Shown: positions 19,194 through 29,126, counted from the first letter of the stretch. The stretch: 64,000 nt of DNA from Polyangiaceae bacterium (GCA_947475525.1 CANJMI010000006.1:124001-188000), one strand, 5' to 3'. Made by a program: numbers and translations. The notes: generated by a model not told the origin, from the sequence alone.

Positions 19194-20113
19194 TTTTCGT
19201 CGAGCCTCACGCGGGGATCGAGCCACGCGTAGGCGACATCGACGAGCGTATTGAGCGTCATCAGGATCCCCCCGTACACGAGGGTTATCCCCATCACCAA
19301 GTTGTACTCACGGTTCGAGGCGGCTTCGACGAAGTAGCGACCCATGCCGGGGATGTTGAAGATGCGCTCGACGACGAGCGAGCCAACGAGCAGGCCGGAG
19401 AACCCCGGTCCGAGGTAGCTCACCACCGGCAAGAGGCCGCCGCGGAGCGCATGGCGCACGATGATGGTTCGCTCGGAAAGCCCCTTTGCGCGCGCGGTAC
19501 GAATGAAGTCGCTCTTCAGGATCTCCAGCATTCCGCCTCGCGTAAGACGCGCGATCGTGGCTGACGACGGCAAGCCCGCGGCAAGCACCGGCAAGATCAT
19601 GTGGCGCCAGCTCTCCCACCGCGCGACGGGGAGCCAGTAAAGTTTCAGCGAGAAGACGAGCACGAGGAGCGGCGCGAGAACGAACCTCGGAATCGAGATG
19701 CCGAACATCGCGACCGTCATCGAGGCGGAGTCGACCCACGTGTTGTGGCGGAGCGCACCGAGGATCCCGAGTGGGACGCCAACCGCAAGCGCGAGCGCCA
19801 TGGCCATCGCGCCGAGGTGCATCGACACCGGAAGACTCATCGCGATGAGCTCGTTCACGGTCCGGCCGGGGTAGCGGAAACACGGTCCGAGATCGCCGCG
19901 AAGAAGTCCGGCGAGAAAGTCCACGTACTGACGCCACAGCGGATCGGCCAGATGGTACTTCATCTCCAGAGCCCGCAGCGCCTCGGCCGGAACGGCACGC
20001 TCCCCGTCGAACGGGCCGCCAGGGGCGAGCCGCAGCAGGAAGAATACCAGCGTCACGGTGACCCACAGCGTTGGCACGAGCCACGCGATGCGGCGGAGCA
20101 CGAACCGGATCAC
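19190..20113 (-). CDS. oppB: Oligopeptide/dipeptide ABC transporter permease OppB
   Basis: Inner-membrane permease, 307 residues. GTG at 20113 overlaps the oppA stop (GTGA) and gives the family N-terminus, a first helix followed by LRLAPGGPFD. The EAA loop (RTARAKGLSERTIIVRHALR) and several helices are visible. Pairs with OppC to form the channel. Confidence 0.95.
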   Translation of the reverse strand: MIRFVLRRIAWLVPTLWVTVTLVFFLLRLAPGGPFDGERAVPAEALRALEMKYHLADPLWRQYVDFLAGLLRGDLGPCFRYPGRTVNELIAMSLPVSMHLGAMAMALALAVGVPLGILGALRHNTWVDSASMTVAMFGISIPRFVLAPLLVLVFSLKLYWLPVARWESWRHMILPVLAAGLPSSATIARLTRGGMLEILKSDFIRTARAKGLSERTIIVRHALRGGLLPVVSYLGPGFSGLLVGSLVVERIFNIPGMGRYFVEAASNREYNLVMGITLVYGGILMTLNTLVDVAYAWLDPRVRLDEK

Positions 20114-22353
20114 TCGAGCCTCCCAGGCTTGGCCAACATGAGGGGTTCGTACGCCAGCTCCGCGGTCGAACGGCTGCGCCACTCGGAGTCGATCCACATC
20201 CAGCGTACGGGATGCCGGTTCATGGGGTTCGGATGAAGGCCCCGCAAGTACGGTTTTGCGAGCGTGGCTTTGCTGTAAAAATAAAGCGGCAGCCTTGGCA
20301 TCGCTTCGAGCGCGACGCTCTCGGCTTGTCGGTAGAGATCGATGCTCTCGGCGGAGTCCGACGTTGCCGTAGCGCGCGCGAGGAGCGCATCGAACTCAGG
20401 GCTTTTCCAGCGCGTCCAGTTGTTCGGGCTCGTTTGCGCGAAGGTCTCCAAATACGTATGCGGATGGTTGTAGTCGGCGCTCCAGCCGAGTCGTGCGATC
20501 TGAAAATGGCCATCGCGCATGTTCTTCAGCATGACCTTCCACTCCTCGTTGCGGAGGGTCGCGCTGATGCCGAGGTGCTCACGCCAAAGCGACTGAATCG
20601 CGACCGCGATCGCCGGGTGACCTGACGTGGCTCCAGCGGCGCCGTTGTAGAGAATCTCCAGCGCCGGAAAGCCCGCCGTCACCCACCGCTCGCCACGCCG
20701 CTGCACATCGTAACCGGCTTCGCGCAGCAGGCCTCGTGCGGCTTCTGGATCGAACTGCCAGCGCCCCGCGTCGAAGGGATCGCCGGCTTTTTTTGCGGCC
20801 TTCGCGGCATCGTCATAACCGGAGCCTGTGTAATCCGGCACAAAATGGGTCGCGGGAGTTTGTTTGCCATGCGTGACGCTGTCGATGAGTCGCCGCTTGT
20901 CGATGGCCATGTTCAACGCGCGGCGCACGCGCACGTCATCGAGCGGGGGCTTCTCGACGTTGAGTTCGTACCAGTAGCTCGATTGCCAGGGCGTCTCAGA
21001 GAAGTCGCGCTGCGTTCGCAGGAGCGGCACGTACTTCTCGGGAACGGCCGAGACCGAGCCGAGGTAATCGAGCTCGCCGCCTTTGTAGAGTGCGAGCGCG
21101 GCCTCGTGGCTGCCGACCTCGAGCCACACCACTCGATCGAGCTTGAGCTTGTCGGCGGCCCAATAATGAGGGTTCTTTGCAAACACGATCTCGTAGCGAA
21201 AAGCGTGCTTTTCGAGGACGAACGGGCCGTTGGACACGATGTTTTCGGGGCGCGTCCAGCGGTCCACGTCGCCGGCGGCCGCCGCGCGCTCGATGACGTC
21301 GCGGCGAACCGGAAAGTACGCATGATTGCTGAGAAGCTCGAGAAAATACGGGGTCGCGCGCTCCAGCTGTACTTCGAGCACACGCGGCGAGACGGCTCGC
21401 ACGCCAAGAATCGATCCGTCGAGGCGGAGGCTACCCCGTTCGAGAAAACCGGAACGAACGGCCGGCACTTCACTCGCGACTTCGGGACGGAAGGTCGGCA
21501 TGCCGCCGAAGGTCGAGACGTACGCCGTGTGCGCGTTCGGCTCCGACACGAGGGCGCACGTTGGCAAGTGACCGCGCTGCCCCCCGGCGAGGACCTCGAG
21601 CATGACGTCGTCCTCCTCGTTGCAGCGGGTTTTGCCTACGACTCCGAGCACCGTGACCGTGGCTCGAGCCTGCAGTGCCTGCGTCGGGCGTCCTGCGACC
21701 GTAAGCTCGGCTGTGCCGCCAACCTTGCCAGGCGTCGTCCCAAGCTCGCCGGACGGAACCGTGACGAAAGGGACAGCGGTCGTGCTGGCTGGCAAGAGGA
21801 CGTGCACTCGAAATGGCGCGCCTGATGGGTAGGCGATGCCGGTTTGCGCGTCCGGCATCGGGCGCAAGAGAAGTGGTTCGGTGGCGACGAGCACGCGGCC
21901 TTGGCGAAACAGGTGCGCGTTCTTCAATGGTTCGAGCATCGACACGGAACGTGAACCCGTCTCAGGCCGCAGCACGCGTTGCCATGCGTAGACGAAATCC
22001 TCGGCTACAACGTCGCGACCGTCGGACCAGCGCGCCGTTTCGCGGAGGTGAAAGCGGTAAAAGCGATTGTCGTCGCTCTGCTCGTAACGTTCGGCCACGC
22101 CCTCGATGGGCTGAAGCGTGCGAGGATGTTGTTCGACGAGTCCCTCGAAAAGATCGGAGACGAGGCACCCCCCGGCCTGTTCACTGACGAGACCGGGATC
22201 GAGGTACTCGGGCTCATCGCCGTTGTTGACGTAGAGCGTGCGCGGGTCGTGCCCGTGGCGCGAAACCGTTCCGTAGAAGCCAGGCTCGCTCTCGTTGCGA
22301 CAGGATGCGACGAGAAGCGCGACCGCGAACCGCGCGCCGGACGGCACCCTCAC
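20110..22353 (-). CDS. oppA: Oligopeptide-binding lipoprotein OppA with a ~165-residue inserted domain
   Basis: Periplasmic peptide-binding lipoprotein that feeds OppBCDF. GTG at 22353 (or 22347) gives a signal peptide with lipobox LLVASC, Cys18; 747 residues, about 200 more than usual. The family core is clear: EPEYLDPGLVSEQAG, SDGRDVVAEDFVYAWQRVL before the insert, and ATPYFLELLSNHAYFPV after it, then RRALNMAIDKRRLI. Between residues about 150 and 315 lies an extra segment in place of the usual short link; it has beta-strand-like character and a Cys pair (KTRCNEEDDV...HLPTCALV), resembling a small SH3-like domain. It is the first gene of the opp operon, 51 bp from a divergent lipoprotein. 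Confidence 0.92.
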   Translation of the reverse strand: MRVPSGARFAVALLVASCRNESEPGFYGTVSRHGHDPRTLYVNNGDEPEYLDPGLVSEQAGGCLVSDLFEGLVEQHPRTLQPIEGVAERYEQSDDNRFYRFHLRETARWSDGRDVVAEDFVYAWQRVLRPETGSRSVSMLEPLKNAHLFRQGRVLVATEPLLLRPMPDAQTGIAYPSGAPFRVHVLLPASTTAVPFVTVPSGELGTTPGKVGGTAELTVAGRPTQALQARATVTVLGVVGKTRCNEEDDVMLEVLAGGQRGHLPTCALVSEPNAHTAYVSTFGGMPTFRPEVASEVPAVRSGFLERGSLRLDGSILGVRAVSPRVLEVQLERATPYFLELLSNHAYFPVRRDVIERAAAAGDVDRWTRPENIVSNGPFVLEKHAFRYEIVFAKNPHYWAADKLKLDRVVWLEVGSHEAALALYKGGELDYLGSVSAVPEKYVPLLRTQRDFSETPWQSSYWYELNVEKPPLDDVRVRRALNMAIDKRRLIDSVTHGKQTPATHFVPDYTGSGYDDAAKAAKKAGDPFDAGRWQFDPEAARGLLREAGYDVQRRGERWVTAGFPALEILYNGAAGATSGHPAIAVAIQSLWREHLGISATLRNEEWKVMLKNMRDGHFQIARLGWSADYNHPHTYLETFAQTSPNNWTRWKSPEFDALLARATATSDSAESIDLYRQAESVALEAMPRLPLYFYSKATLAKPYLRGLHPNPMNRHPVRWMWIDSEWRSRSTAELAYEPLMLAKPGRLE

Positions 22354-22404
22354 ACGTTTGGTCGTAACACAGGGGTGCAGGCGGATGTGGAATACTCCGC
22401 CACT

Positions 22405-25400
22405 ATGCGTGCATGGATTGTCCTCGCGATTGCGCTCGTCGTCTTTGGATGCGCACCTCCGAAGCTCGCCGCAAAACCAGATTCGGAGTGCGCCGGAGAC
22501 CGCGGGGCGGCCTGCGAGGCGAAGCTCAGCGCGCTCGCCGCAGCGTTCGAGGCTCCGAGTGACGTGCTCGCGAAGTCGGCGAGCCTCCTCGTCGCGGCAC
22601 TCGACGCGGCCCACGGTGCGAGCGACCTTGCGGCGCTGCACGCGGCGTTGGCGAAAGCTCGGGGCGCCGTTCCCATCGTCAGAGTCGGCGGCGTTTCGTG
22701 TGTGTCGTGTGACGACCTCGTGCGAGGGAGCGCATCCTCCGGAACGCTGCGCTTCGTCGCGGTTTCCGCCTCGCCTACCCTTGCCGTGGGCCTTCAGAAT
22801 CCCTACGGAGTGCTCGCCGGAATCGCGAGACTCGCCGGGGTTGACGAGTTCATCATCGTCGAATCTTCAGGGATATCACAGCTCTTCGCGAACGATCCGC
22901 TCGCGTCACAGATGGCCGGAGCGACCCCGCGTATTGAGCTCGATGCGAACGCGCTCGAACAGGCCGCTACGTTGTCGGCCACACTGCGGCGCGCGTACGT
23001 TGCCGCCGGCGATGGGCGCGCCGTCGAGGCCGCGGGCGAAGCGGGAGCGCTTCAGGAGCGACTCGCCACCTCGCTCGTGGAGAACGAAGCGACCGCACGG
23101 GCACGCGCAGGACTCACCTTGCTCGTGCGCGCAGGCCTCACGTGGGTGCAGGCCGAGTCGGCTGTCCCCGCAGCACAACGCGCCTCGGTGGCGCCGCAGG
23201 TGTCCGGTGCCTACGGGGCGTTGGCCTGGTTGAAAACGGCGGGCGAGGAACGCGCCGAATGGTTCGCCGCACTGAGGCCCAAGCTCGCTCGAGAAGTCTC
23301 GGAGCCCCGACTTCGGGCACTCGACCGGCAGTGGGCCGCCACTCCCCCGTGCGACGCGGAGACGCCGCCCTTGTTCCGCGAACCGGCCGATCTCGGTTTG
23401 CTCGACGACCTCGCCGGCGCGCTTGCACAACCCGATGCGAAGGCGGGCACCGTTGTGCCCGGCAAGTTGCCGCGGGACGCGTGGCTCTCGCGGTACGACG
23501 CCGCCGTTTCACTCGTCCTCGCGGGGCGGCTCGGATGGCTGACGCTGCCGCAATTGCTCTTGGAACGCGGCGTCGATGGCGGCGCCGACCTCGCCGCAAG
23601 CGCGACGTGGCGGCGGGTGAGCAAGCTCGGAAGAGACCACCTCGACGCTTTGCGCGCGCTCGCCTACGCGCGTCCGGAGGCGTTCAGTCTCCTGCCGCTC
23701 GCGAGCCTTGCGGCGATGCCCGGCACAGCCCGCGACCCCGCGTTCCGTGATGCGCTCGTCCACTTGATGACCGACGCTGTGCGCGCGCGCATTCGCGTGA
23801 CCCGCAATCCGAGCGACCTCTTCGAGGCGGGGGTAGCGACGCTGGCCCTAACGATGGCCGCACCGGGATTTGTGCAAGGCCCGCAACTCGCAGCGCTCGC
23901 CGAGGCGCTAGGCGCGAAGCTTTCGGGGGAGTTCGCACGCGAGCAGGGCTGGACGAGTGCGGCACTTCACGTCGCCCACGCGGCGCTCTCGTGGCTCCTC
24001 GGTGACAAGGCTGCGCTCGCGCCCGTCGCACACAACCTGGCGACCGCGCTCGGTGGTGCCGAGCTCGCCTACCCCATGCTCGGTCAGCTTTTGGTCGTCG
24101 GCGTCACCTACGCCGATCTCGCCCTGCAAGGAAAACTCGAGCTCGAGCTCGCGAACCCGAAGCTCATGTCCTCTGGCCGCTCGGCCGCGCGTGGCGCCCT
24201 CGCGCGCGCGATTGCCGACCTGGCGAAAGGCGGCCCCACTTCGCCGCCCGAGCGCGATCTTGCGCTCGAACTCGGTGACTTTGGAGACGCGGCGATCGCA
24301 GCTGCAATTGCGGCATTTCGTGAGCCTGCACCCTCGCAAACCTGCGCAAAAGACGAACGTCCGCGCGGTCCAGCGGTTCGAAGCGCACTCGACCGCGCCA
24401 CGAAAAAGCGCAATCACGTGCTCACGCTCCCCGCGATGCGCGACGGCAATGGCGCGTGGGTACGCCGTGCGCGCGTGTTGGTTTTGCTCGGCTCCGATGT
24501 GCTCGACACGCTCGACTCGATCAAGCCCGACCGCCCCTTCGCCGTGCCGCACGCGGACGCGGAGAGGCTCACGGCTCAAGGCCTCGATGGGTGGGTCGAA
24601 GGCCCCGTCGGTGACCTCGCTTCGATCACCTACCGCGTCGCCAGGACCTTCGCTGCTGGCCGCGCCAAGGTGGACGCCGTGCGCCTCGGAACCGACGTGG
24701 TTCGCGGCATCGGTGCGCTGCGCAAGTTGTTCGCCGTAGAGGGGACGCGCTCGCTCTTCGGCTTTCTCGACGACGCACTTGGAAGCGGCGTGCTCAAAAG
24801 AGAGCTTGCCGTCTCCGCGCTCTCCGACGGTTCGTTAACGGGCGTGGTCCTCGCCTTAGCGCGTCGCGCTTACGCGGAGCACGCCCCCGATCAAGGCGAC
24901 GTGCTGCTCTTGTCGCTGCTCCTCGTGACCGGCGCCACCGACGGCGCCGCCCTCGTGCCGCGCTCGGCGCTTGCCCTTGCGCGCGAGTACGACCGCCCCG
25001 TCGTGCTGGCATTGGCGCTTCGTGACCCCGAGGTGAACGCTGGACGGGACCCCGCGGCCCTTGCCGAAGCCGTAGCGCGCGCGACAAAGGGCGTGTGCCA
25101 TCCCGCCGATTCGCGCGGGGTTCTCGACGTCGAAGATGCGCTTGGCCAAGTAAAACGTGGGGATCGCAGCGGGGCCGTCACGCGACTTGTGTCCGTGCTC
25201 GACCGAGCCGAGGCCTCGGGTCTCGTCGTTCCACGGCAGTCGGTTCGGTATCGAGAATCCGCGGGGCGGTGGGAGTTCAACATCGAGATGGGCTCGTCGC
25301 TCGCTCACGATTTTCTGAACGGCGCCAGCACGTTCAATCTCGGGCTCGGTACCGGCTCGACATCGAACAAACCCGCCGGGACCGTGAGCTCCTCGTTCGT

Positions 25401-26724
25401 TGCGAATGACAGCACCGCGAGTGGTCGCGAAGAAGCAGCGAGGCATTACGCTCACGTGGCGTTGCTCACGTCCATTCTCGCGCGGCTCGATGGCCAGCCC
25501 CGCCTCGCGAGCAGCACCGCGCATCGTGCCGTCGCGACGTGGCTCACCGGCGTGCGGCTCGGCCACGAGGCCATCGTGCCAAGTAGCGACTCCGCGGCAT
25601 GGTCGCGTGATGCCGCGAGCGCCATCGCTATCGCCGCGCAGCAAGCGGTGGATGCTGAGGAGCCCTTCCTCGCGGGGAGCCTGTGGGGCCTCTTGCCGCG
25701 CGCGCTCGGCGCCGCCGCGACCGATGAAGACGTCGCGGCCCTGACGCGCGAGCTTCCCCCGACGCTGGCCGGCGTAGCGGACCTCGACGCCGTTGCGAAA
25801 CGAGCGAAGACCGCCGCGGAGACGCTGTTCGCACCCCTCAGTTGCACGAAAAACCCAGGTGCGCCTGCAAGCTTTTCCCGTGTGACTTGCGAGAGGTACC
25901 CGCTCGCTTTGTCGCTGCGCATCGGCGAAGGGTTGTCCGCTCTGCCGCGCCTTGGCCCTGTGCGCCCAGGCGAGGGTCCGGTCTGCGAGGCCTGGCGGGC
26001 ACTCGACGCGTTCCTCGGCGCGGCCGACGAGCGGCGCTACGATCCCGATGCGTTCACACGGGCGGTAGGACTCTTGCGGCGCGCCGGCAAATTCGGAGAC
26101 GCGGCTGTACTCCTCGCGAACCAGCGGCATCCGCAGCATTGCTCGCCGGAGCTCGTCGACCACGCGCGAAGCCTCTCGCGTGAGGACGCCCTCGGCCTCT
26201 ACTTGCGCTCCGACATGGCGAGTGTTGCCGTCACGTGCGCAAAGGTTGCGGCAGGATTCTCGAGTTCATCGCGGGCCTACATCGAGGACCTCGCTATGCT
26301 CGACGAACTCACGGCGCGGCACACCCTGCCCTTGCGTAATTTCGAGCTGCTCGTGTTCGCCGCCGACCTCGCGAGATCAGGCGATCCCGGCGCGCTCTAC
26401 GCCATGACGCATCGCGAAGACTTTCTCGACCGCTGGCGACGCATGTCCCCAGACATGGGCGCGCTCGCGTTGCTCGCCCAATCGGCCGCCGAGGCCCTCA
26501 CCGGACGCACCGAGGATGCGCTCGCCTCCTTGCCGACCTACACGATCCTGTGCACGACGCACGCTTCGCCCGAGCTTCAGCAGCCGTGTAGCGTGATCGC
26601 CATGCTGCGTTCGTCCGACCGCGAGACCGCACGGACTCGAGGCCCGGCCGCGCTCGACCGGTTCATCGAGCTTGCGCGCCAGGTCCTCGAGCCGCACAAA
26701 ACGCCGCGCGCAACGCAACCCTAA
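22405..26724 (+). CDS. Giant lipoprotein (1439 residues) of unknown function
   Basis: ATG at 22405 gives a signal peptide with lipobox VVFGC (Cys16). The mature protein is long, Ala/Leu/Arg/Glu-rich and reads as mostly helical throughout, as in helical-repeat (TPR- or HEAT-like) scaffolds, but no clean repeat period is visible. A CxxC pair (VSCVSCDD) lies near residue 95. Near 950-1020 is a polar, Gly/Ser/Thr-rich segment (TFNLGLGTGSTSNKPAG) that could be a loop. No enzyme motif is recognised. It faces the opp operon across 51 bp, so both could share a regulatory region, and it is convergent with the SUMF1-like gene 6 bp beyond its stop. Confidence 0.85.
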   Translation: MRAWIVLAIALVVFGCAPPKLAAKPDSECAGDRGAACEAKLSALAAAFEAPSDVLAKSASLLVAALDAAHGASDLAALHAALAKARGAVPIVRVGGVSCVSCDDLVRGSASSGTLRFVAVSASPTLAVGLQNPYGVLAGIARLAGVDEFIIVESSGISQLFANDPLASQMAGATPRIELDANALEQAATLSATLRRAYVAAGDGRAVEAAGEAGALQERLATSLVENEATARARAGLTLLVRAGLTWVQAESAVPAAQRASVAPQVSGAYGALAWLKTAGEERAEWFAALRPKLAREVSEPRLRALDRQWAATPPCDAETPPLFREPADLGLLDDLAGALAQPDAKAGTVVPGKLPRDAWLSRYDAAVSLVLAGRLGWLTLPQLLLERGVDGGADLAASATWRRVSKLGRDHLDALRALAYARPEAFSLLPLASLAAMPGTARDPAFRDALVHLMTDAVRARIRVTRNPSDLFEAGVATLALTMAAPGFVQGPQLAALAEALGAKLSGEFAREQGWTSAALHVAHAALSWLLGDKAALAPVAHNLATALGGAELAYPMLGQLLVVGVTYADLALQGKLELELANPKLMSSGRSAARGALARAIADLAKGGPTSPPERDLALELGDFGDAAIAAAIAAFREPAPSQTCAKDERPRGPAVRSALDRATKKRNHVLTLPAMRDGNGAWVRRARVLVLLGSDVLDTLDSIKPDRPFAVPHADAERLTAQGLDGWVEGPVGDLASITYRVARTFAAGRAKVDAVRLGTDVVRGIGALRKLFAVEGTRSLFGFLDDALGSGVLKRELAVSALSDGSLTGVVLALARRAYAEHAPDQGDVLLLSLLLVTGATDGAALVPRSALALAREYDRPVVLALALRDPEVNAGRDPAALAEAVARATKGVCHPADSRGVLDVEDALGQVKRGDRSGAVTRLVSVLDRAEASGLVVPRQSVRYRESAGRWEFNIEMGSSLAHDFLNGASTFNLGLGTGSTSNKPAGTVSSSFVANDSTASGREEAARHYAHVALLTSILARLDGQPRLASSTAHRAVATWLTGVRLGHEAIVPSSDSAAWSRDAASAIAIAAQQAVDAEEPFLAGSLWGLLPRALGAAATDEDVAALTRELPPTLAGVADLDAVAKRAKTAAETLFAPLSCTKNPGAPASFSRVTCERYPLALSLRIGEGLSALPRLGPVRPGEGPVCEAWRALDAFLGAADERRYDPDAFTRAVGLLRRAGKFGDAAVLLANQRHPQHCSPELVDHARSLSREDALGLYLRSDMASVAVTCAKVAAGFSSSSRAYIEDLAMLDELTARHTLPLRNFELLVFAADLARSGDPGALYAMTHREDFLDRWRRMSPDMGALALLAQSAAEALTGRTEDALASLPTYTILCTTHASPELQQPCSVIAMLRSSDRETARTRGPAALDRFIELARQVLEPHKTPRATQP

Positions 26725-26730
26725 CCGGCC

Positions 26731-27966
26731 TTACTTGATGTCGTGCCGCGACCGGTGCGGCACGCGGGTCGCGCTGCTTGCGTCTTTCGCACCCGGGGCA
26801 AGCAAGGTCCCGCACATCGTGTCGCACAAGTACGGCGGCGAGCGCTTGAGCGCGACACCCGCGAGCTTGTTGTCGTTGCAGGTGCAGGTGCCCTTTTGCT
26901 TCAGCTCAAGGGCTTGCTTCATCTGCTCGGTCGTGAAACCGGCGAGGCGCTCCACCTCGGACCAAGCGGTTCCGTCTTTCTTCTGCTTCGGCGTTTCCGC
27001 TTCATTCGGCGCGCCGTCCGGGTTCGCGCAGCAGCGAAAACTCAAGAAATAGTAATAAAAATCCTCGGCGTGCGTGTAAACCTTGGGGCGGCACTGGTTG
27101 CGCACGCCGCTGTACCAAGGACCGCCGGTGTTGACCGCCGCGAACTTCGCTTTCGGGGCCTCGCCCGCGCAGACCTCGTCGGCATTGCCGGGCATGTCCT
27201 CGACACCGAAGTCGCTTACGCAGTCCTGCGTGCCGCTCGGAACGCCTTTCCACAACCGCGCGAGCTCTTTGCCGTCGCGCTTGGCGACCTTCTTCATGTC
27301 CGGCCCATCCCACTGGTGGTCACCGTTGCAGCGCGACGGGTCGCGCGTGTAGCCGTACGGGAAAGGCTTCATCTCAGGGCCCTCGCAGGCGAACGTCCAT
27401 TCGGTCTCGGAGCACATGCGCTTGCCGGCCGCGGCGCACTTCACCTGCGCCTGATAGAACGTGTTCATCACCTCGGGCCGCACGCCCTTTTGGTTCGGCC
27501 ACTCGAACTTATCGACGCAGTATCGCTTGTGGACACGGGCGCCGACGCACGTCGCTTTGGGCTCGAATTGCTCGCAAATGACCTTCTTGTTTTGCGGCGC
27601 GTACCACTCGATGAGGCACTTGTGCTCGACCTCCGTGCAGTAATCGCCTTCGACCATCAGCATGCCCGTAGGACAGCTCCCGTCGGCTTGCGGCGTTTTC
27701 GCATTTGGAGGCGGCGTGCCCGCTCCGGCAAGCGCTGCCGATGAGGGGCTCGCGCTCGGCGCGCTCATGGTGAGGAGTCCCGCGGCGGTAGGCGGCGGCG
27801 CGGCGGCCGCTGGATCGGCGGACCACATGCTTGCGGAACTCGAGCTCGTAGGAGCCGCGGCTGAGAGTGGAGACTTCGCAGCCACCGGCGCCGCGGAGCA
27901 AGCGGCGACGACGGCTATGACGGCGGAGAGCGAAACTGGAACGGAGACGACGGGGGGCAGCTGCAT
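26731..27966 (-). CDS. SUMF1/FGE-like domain lipoprotein
   Basis: 411 residues from ATG at 27966. Signal peptide ending VVAACSA (lipobox), then a Ser/Ala/Pro-rich linker of about 80 residues, then a Cys-rich domain. The formylglycine-generating/sulfatase-modifying fold is recognisable by order: YCVDKFEWPNQKG, then CAAAGKRMCSETEWTFACEG (like G-x-RLPTEAEWEYAARG), FPYGYTRDPSRCN, MPGNADEV (in the place of GNVWEW) and an end FRCCANPDG (GFRCA). The RGGSW element is degenerate (NTGGPWYSG). Members of this superfamily are often carbohydrate- or peptide-binding rather than enzymatic; a catalytic role here is doubtful. Confidence 0.82.
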   Translation of the reverse strand: MQLPPVVSVPVSLSAVIAVVAACSAAPVAAKSPLSAAAPTSSSSASMWSADPAAAAPPPTAAGLLTMSAPSASPSSAALAGAGTPPPNAKTPQADGSCPTGMLMVEGDYCTEVEHKCLIEWYAPQNKKVICEQFEPKATCVGARVHKRYCVDKFEWPNQKGVRPEVMNTFYQAQVKCAAAGKRMCSETEWTFACEGPEMKPFPYGYTRDPSRCNGDHQWDGPDMKKVAKRDGKELARLWKGVPSGTQDCVSDFGVEDMPGNADEVCAGEAPKAKFAAVNTGGPWYSGVRNQCRPKVYTHAEDFYYYFLSFRCCANPDGAPNEAETPKQKKDGTAWSEVERLAGFTTEQMKQALELKQKGTCTCNDNKLAGVALKRSPPYLCDTMCGTLLAPGAKDASSATRVPHRSRHDIK

Positions 27967-28043
27967 AGGCGCCGTGAACTTGGCAGTCCCCGGGCCCGAG
28001 GACAAGTTCGTAGCCGAACGACGTGACCCCACGCGCTCGCGCG

Positions 28044-29126
28044 CTACGGTGGCGCGCCGACCGCCGCAGACCGACCGTAGGTGATCGGATAACCGCGACG
28101 GATCCACTCGAAAATCCCTTCGTCGATCACGGCGGTCCGCGGAAAACCCTCGCGGCGCAAGGTGTCCATCACGCTGCCTGAGGCGGCATGCGGGCATCCG
28201 CAGTACGTGAGGATCCACGTGCCATCGCGCGGCAGCTTCGCCGTCATGCGGTTGGAATCGTAGTACGGGACTGGCAGTGCGCCTGGGATGTGAGAATTCA
28301 GCCACTCGGAGGTCGGCCGGGCGTCGAGCAGCACGAGCTTCGCCCCTCGAGCGAGCGCGTCCTTCACCCGTTCCGCGGCGATGAAGCGCCCTTCGCGCAG
28401 CGCGGGAAAGTTCGGATCGGGACCGTTCGGATGAATGACGGCCTGGTCGAACGTCGGGGGCATCTCACCGCGCGGCGCCGAATCGACGTTGCGGGCAAGC
28501 GAGCGCAAAAACGAGGTGAGGTCCTCGATGGATTTGGGCTCGAGGTCCCCTGCGAAGGCTGGCATCGGAGTGCCACTGCGTCCGTGCTCGATCGCGTAGC
28601 GAAGGTAGCCGTCGCTCGCCGTGAGCAAAAAAACCGGATTGTTCAAGCTGAGGGCCGTGCTCCCTTGGGCCGTCTCGCCGTGGCACCCGCTGCAGTGCTC
28701 CTGGAACAGCGTCGCGCCCCGCGTGGCGTCACCTGATGCAAGGCCCGGCTCGAGCCGCGCCGAAGGCTTGGTCTGCAGGCTCCGCAAGTAGGCGACGATC
28801 GTGTGCTCTTCGGCGTGAGACAACGGACCGCCGAAGGTCTTGCCGTAGGCAGCCATCGGGGTCCCGGGTCGGCCCTGATCAATCGCCATCTGCAAGAATC
28901 CATCGCTCGCTGCCTGAAGGAACTCGGGGTTCGCGAGTTGATTGGCGTCGTCAGCCGCGTAACCCTTCCCACCCTCGGCGTGGCAAAGCTTGCAGTACTT
29001 ATCGTAGAGCTGGTGGCCTTCCGCGACCACGTCGCCGTCGGGCATGGCCTCGATCACCGTTGTCTCTACCCGCGGTCCGCAGCCCAGAAGGAGCCATGCG
29101 CCGACGATCCATCCGTAGTGCCGCAC
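28044..29126 (-). CDS. Dihaem c-type cytochrome fused to a rhodanese domain, lipoprotein
   Basis: 360 residues, GTG start at 29126. A signal peptide with lipobox LLLGC is followed by two class I cytochrome c domains: haem sites C45-x-x-C48-H49 (CKLCH) and C145-x-x-C148-H149 (CSGCH), with axial Met candidates M91 and M188 in the matching context GTPM. From about residue 245 a rhodanese-like domain follows, with LLDARPTSEWLNSHIPGA and an active-site-like loop TYCGCPHAASG (Cys309 and Cys311). It sits in the periplasm or on the membrane; electron transfer coupled to sulfur chemistry is a reasonable inference, but no partner oxidase or sulfur gene is adjacent. Confidence 0.88.
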   Translation of the reverse strand: MRHYGWIVGAWLLLGCGPRVETTVIEAMPDGDVVAEGHQLYDKYCKLCHAEGGKGYAADDANQLANPEFLQAASDGFLQMAIDQGRPGTPMAAYGKTFGGPLSHAEEHTIVAYLRSLQTKPSARLEPGLASGDATRGATLFQEHCSGCHGETAQGSTALSLNNPVFLLTASDGYLRYAIEHGRSGTPMPAFAGDLEPKSIEDLTSFLRSLARNVDSAPRGEMPPTFDQAVIHPNGPDPNFPALREGRFIAAERVKDALARGAKLVLLDARPTSEWLNSHIPGALPVPYYDSNRMTAKLPRDGTWILTYCGCPHAASGSVMDTLRREGFPRTAVIDEGIFEWIRRGYPITYGRSAAVGAPP

